Source: an uncultured bacterium (lineage in GTDB: Bacteria; Bacteroidota; Bacteroidia; Bacteroidales; Paludibacteraceae). Taken from it: a stretch of DNA of 9,549 nucleotides. Below are positions 6,781-9,549 of this stretch, in pieces. The number at the start of each line of letters is the position of its first letter. Position 1 is the first letter of the stretch. The position numbers and the translations under genes are program-made. Location of the stretch: NCBI GenBank assembly GCA_946183755.1, contig CAMHCZ010000069.1:1-9549 (forward strand), in the 5' to 3' direction. The notes under the pieces were generated by a model that ran no database searches, was not told the DNA's origin, and saw nothing but the letters and a program-made list of their open reading frames with translations.

Positions 6781-9306
6781 TTACTTCAGCACTACTTTCT
6801 GGGATAATCTGGAGCCGTCCGCCATAACTGCGCTCACTACATAAACACCAGTCGGAATCACCGAAATCGAAAACTCCGAACCGTTTGTTCTGGCTACTCG
6901 TGCCGACGACGATGAGTACAACTCAATGTACTTTGACTCTGCGCCGTTCACTCTTATCACTCCGCCAGCCAGTTCTATGCTTGCCGCGTCGGCATCAGAC
7001 TCATCCACTGCAGAAACCTCATTACCAAGCAGATAATCGCAAGCATTGCTTATGAGCTTAAGCGCATCATCTGTAAGATTTGCTGTAGAAGCCTCGCTCA
7101 CGCCTATCATCAGGAACTTGGCTGTTGTTGTCGCTCCGTTTATGCTCGCTCCGACAGGCACTTCGACTATGGCGTCGGCTGCGCTGTTGGTGCCAGGTGT
7201 TGCCAATACAGTGAAATCAGGCACGACAGAGGCGTCCCATGTCGAATGTGTGATGGCTGTCACCGCGTTCTTGCCTATTGCCGAGAACAGAGTTATATCG
7301 TCTGAAAGACCAGTGAACAGCGGATGTCCAGCAGCTTCGCTTGTTAGTACCACGTTCTTGTCTGTGGTGTTTATTGCTGTTCCCCAGCTCCATGTCGATG
7401 CGCTCACCTTCAAATTCCAAGGCTTGAGCAAAAGCATCGGCTTCTGACCAGCATACTGCTCCAAGTTCGCCATGCCTGTTGCCGACGAACCCGGTACTGG
7501 AGAAATCACGATAATGTCGTATGACGAATAATTCACAGATGATGACGAAGCCTCAGCCACGTTCACTATCTGCACATTCAGGTTGTTGTCGGCGTTCAGT
7601 GCCGCAAGTATCTTCGAGTCGGCAGCATCAAGTCCAGTCGTTGTGCAATACGCCACTTTCTTTGCGTTAGCCGATTTAACCACGATTGCCACATTTGCGG
7701 AAATCGCATCTCCGGATCCGCCTTGTGTAGTGACGGTTACAGTGTAATTCCCGGTCTCGGTTATTGTGCCGCTTATTGTCACAGTGCGATTCTCCGCATC
7801 CACAGCAGAAGTCAATCCGGCAGGAAGTTCAGAAAGCGTCAAGCCCGTAGCGCCGCCGCTCCATGTGAATGTTATCGGACTGATTGCCGTGCCTGCAGTC
7901 ACACTCTGATTAATGTTTGACGGAACGGACATACCCGGAGGGAAGTTTGTCACATCGCCTGTCTCCACCCAGCCGAAATCCGGTGCCGAGCCGCCATAAG
8001 CCAAGCCGACCTCCACGCCTGCGTCTATCAGGTCCGAATTCTCCACCGGATACATGAAGTTCACGTTGAGTTTATTGTTGTCGCCTCTCGCCGCAGTCAG
8101 CTGCGCCAAGTCGAGCGACAGGAAGTCGTCGGCAGTGCAGCTCACGCCAGCCGTGTTCCATGAGCAGTTAGCCACGTCGGTTGTAGGGCATTGGAAATAG
8201 TCAGTTCCCCTCTCGTATTTCAATGAAAGACAGTTCCTTACCTTGACCGACGAACCTGAAATATTAGAGAAGCCATAGTTCACGCCGTTGTCGTATGCAG
8301 AGCAGTTGTACAATGTCATTGAACCGGCATTGTTATTTTGGTCGAAGCCGCGAGCGAAATTGCCTACAGAAAGGCAGTGCTGCAATGTCACGTTGTTCAC
8401 CGTACGGTCGCCGCCTATCTTGAATCCGTTGCCGTTGCCGTCGTTTGGGAATGCGGCAATCGACACGACGTAAGTGCCAGTAACCTTGTCTCTGTCGGTA
8501 GTGACGGTCTGCCCTACCCATTCGTCGAAGAACGCTTTGTCCACGCCAGCGGCTCTTGGATTTGAAGTAAGGTCGAATGTCGCCTTTCCGTTGTTATAAC
8601 AGATGCAGCTGTCGAGAATCGTCTCTGCGCCAGCTCTTTGATAGAAATCCCAGCCGTCGTCAGAGTTGTTCCACGCACGGCAACCCTTGTAGATGTTTGG
8701 ACCAACGTTATTCGTATATTGCTTATCAGCGAAACCATCGGCATTGCCGCCAAAGTCATGGGATGTGTAAACCCCAGATGTAGTTCCGCTCTTATAATCG
8801 AAGTTGTCGTGCGAATCGCAGTTCAAGATGAGATTGCCACCGCCAGTCTTGTGCTGTATTCCTGTGTCACCGTTACCGTAAGTGTCAATGCCCTCTATTA
8901 TGCAGTAATTTCCATAATTGATGATAGCGTTCTTGCCGGTATATCTGACTGTGAAATTCAGAAGATGAACATACTGCACATTCTCGCTAATAGAGATTCC
9001 TCTCTCACCGTATGGCTCGTTCCTGAAGTCTAGAATCGCCCTTTCGCCAGGATACGACATGATGACTTTGTACTGCGACGGAGTTCCTGACTTAGAGACT
9101 GTCTGTTTAGCACTGAAATCGTACTGTCCGCCGAGCATGCAGAGCGTGTCTACGCTTGACAAAGCCTGCCTTCCTGTCTCGAAAGCCGCAGGATTGGAAT
9201 ATGACGAGCCACTTCCCGTACCGTTTGGAGAAACGTATATTATAGACGCACTCGCGCCAAAAGAGAGCATTGCCGCCATGGCCATGCCCAATATTCGTGT
9301 TTTCAT
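6781..9306 (-). CDS. Secreted multidomain pectate lyase, polysaccharide lyase family 9, with T9SS tail
   Basis: 841 residues from the ATG at 9304-9306. The frame is open 18 codons further upstream, but that part has no signal peptide and overlaps the leader, while MKTRILGMAMAAMLSFGASA is a typical one. PL9 domain (about 22-450): IIYVSPNGTGSG at the start, GGNADGFADKQ (187-196, D190), AWNNSDDGWDFY (211-222, D216, D217, D220) and GNGNGFKIGGD (290-300, K296). These match the four Ca-binding Asp and the catalytic Lys of the PL9 enzyme Pel9A. An Ig-like domain follows (about 459-545). Next is an alpha/beta domain (549-762) starting KKVAYCTTTGLDAADSKIL, with YDIIVISPVP (596-605) and a HPLFTGLSDDITLF segment (661-674), resembling ThuA/amidotransferase-like folds but not assigned. 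The tail (776-841), with YIELYSSSSARV, IPTGVYVV and a terminal KVVLK, fits a T9SS sorting domain. It should cut polygalacturonate outside the cell. Confidence 0.9.
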   Translation of the reverse strand: MKTRILGMAMAAMLSFGASASIIYVSPNGTGSGSSYSNPAAFETGRQALSSVDTLCMLGGQYDFSAKQTVSKSGTPSQYKVIMSYPGERAILDFRNEPYGERGISISENVQYVHLLNFTVRYTGKNAIINYGNYCIIEGIDTYGNGDTGIQHKTGGGNLILNCDSHDNFDYKSGTTSGVYTSHDFGGNADGFADKQYTNNVGPNIYKGCRAWNNSDDGWDFYQRAGAETILDSCICYNNGKATFDLTSNPRAAGVDKAFFDEWVGQTVTTDRDKVTGTYVVSIAAFPNDGNGNGFKIGGDRTVNNVTLQHCLSVGNFARGFDQNNNAGSMTLYNCSAYDNGVNYGFSNISGSSVKVRNCLSLKYERGTDYFQCPTTDVANCSWNTAGVSCTADDFLSLDLAQLTAARGDNNKLNVNFMYPVENSDLIDAGVEVGLAYGGSAPDFGWVETGDVTNFPPGMSVPSNINQSVTAGTAISPITFTWSGGATGLTLSELPAGLTSAVDAENRTVTISGTITETGNYTVTVTTQGGSGDAISANVAIVVKSANAKKVAYCTTTGLDAADSKILAALNADNNLNVQIVNVAEASSSSVNYSSYDIIVISPVPGSSATGMANLEQYAGQKPMLLLKPWNLKVSASTWSWGTAINTTDKNVVLTSEAAGHPLFTGLSDDITLFSAIGKNAVTAITHSTWDASVVPDFTVLATPGTNSAADAIVEVPVGASINGATTTAKFLMIGVSEASTANLTDDALKLISNACDYLLGNEVSAVDESDADAASIELAGGVIRVNGAESKYIELYSSSSARVARTNGSEFSISVIPTGVYVVSAVMADGSRLSQKVVLK

Positions 9307-9310
9307 AATA

Positions 9311-9325
9311 TTAGATTTAAGGTTT
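9311..9325 (-). promoter_or_regulatory. 15-nt leader element shared with the PL1 lyase gene (copy 2)
   Basis: AAACCTTAAATCTAA on the minus strand, ending 4 nt before the ATG at 9306, is identical to 6655-6669. It sits in the short leader of the PL9 gene, after the predicted transcription start. No other gene start in the window carries it. Confidence 0.65.
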
Positions 9326-9330
9326 CTGCA

Positions 9331-9352
9331 TATATGTTTTACAACACATATA
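9331..9352 (-). other. Small AT-rich hairpin in the PL9 gene leader
   Basis: On the minus strand TATATGT, loop GTTGTAAA, ACATATA makes a 7-bp stem, starting at about the predicted 5' end of the mRNA. It could protect the 5' end or be an operator-like palindrome. It is AT-rich, so chance is quite possible. Confidence 0.35.
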
Positions 9353-9357
9353 CAAGT

Positions 9358-9365
9358 CAAATATA
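9358..9365 (-). promoter_or_regulatory. -7 promoter element of the PL9 lyase gene
   Basis: TATATTTG on the minus strand, a perfect TAnnTTTG, lies 51 nt upstream of the ATG at 9306. The predicted leader is about 45 nt, similar to that of the PL1 gene. No TTG box was found at the right spacing. The surrounding 9307-9440 is AT-rich and otherwise without genes. Confidence 0.55.
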
Positions 9366-9441
9366 TAAATTTTCATTTTTATAATGATATAGTTTCTTGT
9401 TATTTTTTTCAAACACAACATGTGCTATATCATTTAAAGTC

Positions 9442-9474
9442 AAAAAAATAGGGTGCCATGCTGACATGACACCC
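9442..9474 (-). terminator. Terminator of the partly visible gene at the right edge
   Basis: GGGTGCCATG (9451-9460), loop CTGA, CATGACACCC (9465-9474). In the minus RNA this is a 10-bp stem with one G-U pair, followed by UA and seven U (A run 9442-9448). In the plus RNA the same position is a C-A mismatch. It lies 28 nt past the stop at 9503. Confidence 0.85.
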
Positions 9475-9502
9475 TGCTTTTGTAAATATATAATACCTTC
9501 GT

Positions 9503-9549
9503 TTATTTAACCACGATTTTCTGCGCCTTTGATTTGTTGACGCTGACGG
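9503..9549 (-). CDS. C-terminal end of a protein with a T9SS-like sorting tail (partial)
   Basis: From base 9547 the minus strand reads 14 codons, VSVNKSKAQKIVVK, then TAA at 9503-9505. The rest lies beyond the window. A final strand ending KIVVK is the usual last beta strand of T9SS C-terminal sorting domains, and it resembles the end of the PL9 lyase (SQKVVLK). A terminator follows. Its position upstream of two pectate lyases suggests another secreted enzyme of the same cluster, but the fragment is too short to show activity. Confidence 0.6.
   Translation of the reverse strand, partial: VSVNKSKAQKIVVK

Noticed and set aside
8638..9033. Plus-strand open frame of 131 codons opposite the PL9 lyase
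   Set aside because: The minus frame carries full PL9 motifs and a signal peptide. The plus frame shows no domain and no start signal.
9307..9360. Upstream extension of the PL9 lyase by 18 codons
   Set aside because: The extension would bury the signal peptide and translate through the shared 15-nt leader element. The MKTRIL start gives a normal export signal.

Overview
The window looks like a piece of a Bacteroidales chromosome (Prevotella-like or a relative). Three things point there. Promoters carry the Bacteroidetes -7 element TAnnTTTG, once with a well-placed TTG 20 nt upstream. One lipoprotein has an acidic surface-export motif right after its lipid cysteine. Three proteins end in type IX secretion system (T9SS) C-terminal sorting tails. 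Genus cannot be fixed from the sequence alone.

Left part (1-2220, plus strand): the last 28 codons of a probable geranylgeranylglyceryl/heptaprenylglyceryl phosphate synthase; a tRNA-Glu(CTC) with its own promoter and a strong hairpin terminator; recA, complete and canonical; and a lipocalin-like lipoprotein only 32 nt after recA, so possibly read through from it. A two-way terminator closes this block.

Middle part (2220-4030): a small single-pass membrane protein on the minus strand, divergent from a secreted coiled-coil protein of unknown function on the plus strand, then mscL on the minus strand. Each convergent gene pair shares one hairpin terminator.

Right part (4030-9549, all minus strand): a pectin-degradation cluster. 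It holds an 864-residue PL1-type pectate lyase with three Ig-like domains and a middle beta-rich domain, an 841-residue PL9-type pectate lyase with an Ig-like domain and an unassigned alpha/beta domain, and at the right edge the last 14 codons of another protein with a T9SS-like tail. Both lyases have signal peptides and C-terminal sorting domains, so they are predicted to be exported across the outer membrane by T9SS and to attack pectin (polygalacturonate) outside the cell. Each lyase gene has its own promoter and terminator, yet both carry the same 15-nt sequence just upstream of the start codon, which suggests shared control.

Most of the window is ordinary. The points most worth a second look are the shared 15-nt leader element, the unassigned alpha/beta domain fused to the PL9 lyase, and the near-identical tandem Ig domains of the PL1 lyase. 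I see no CRISPR array, insertion sequence or clear phage gene.
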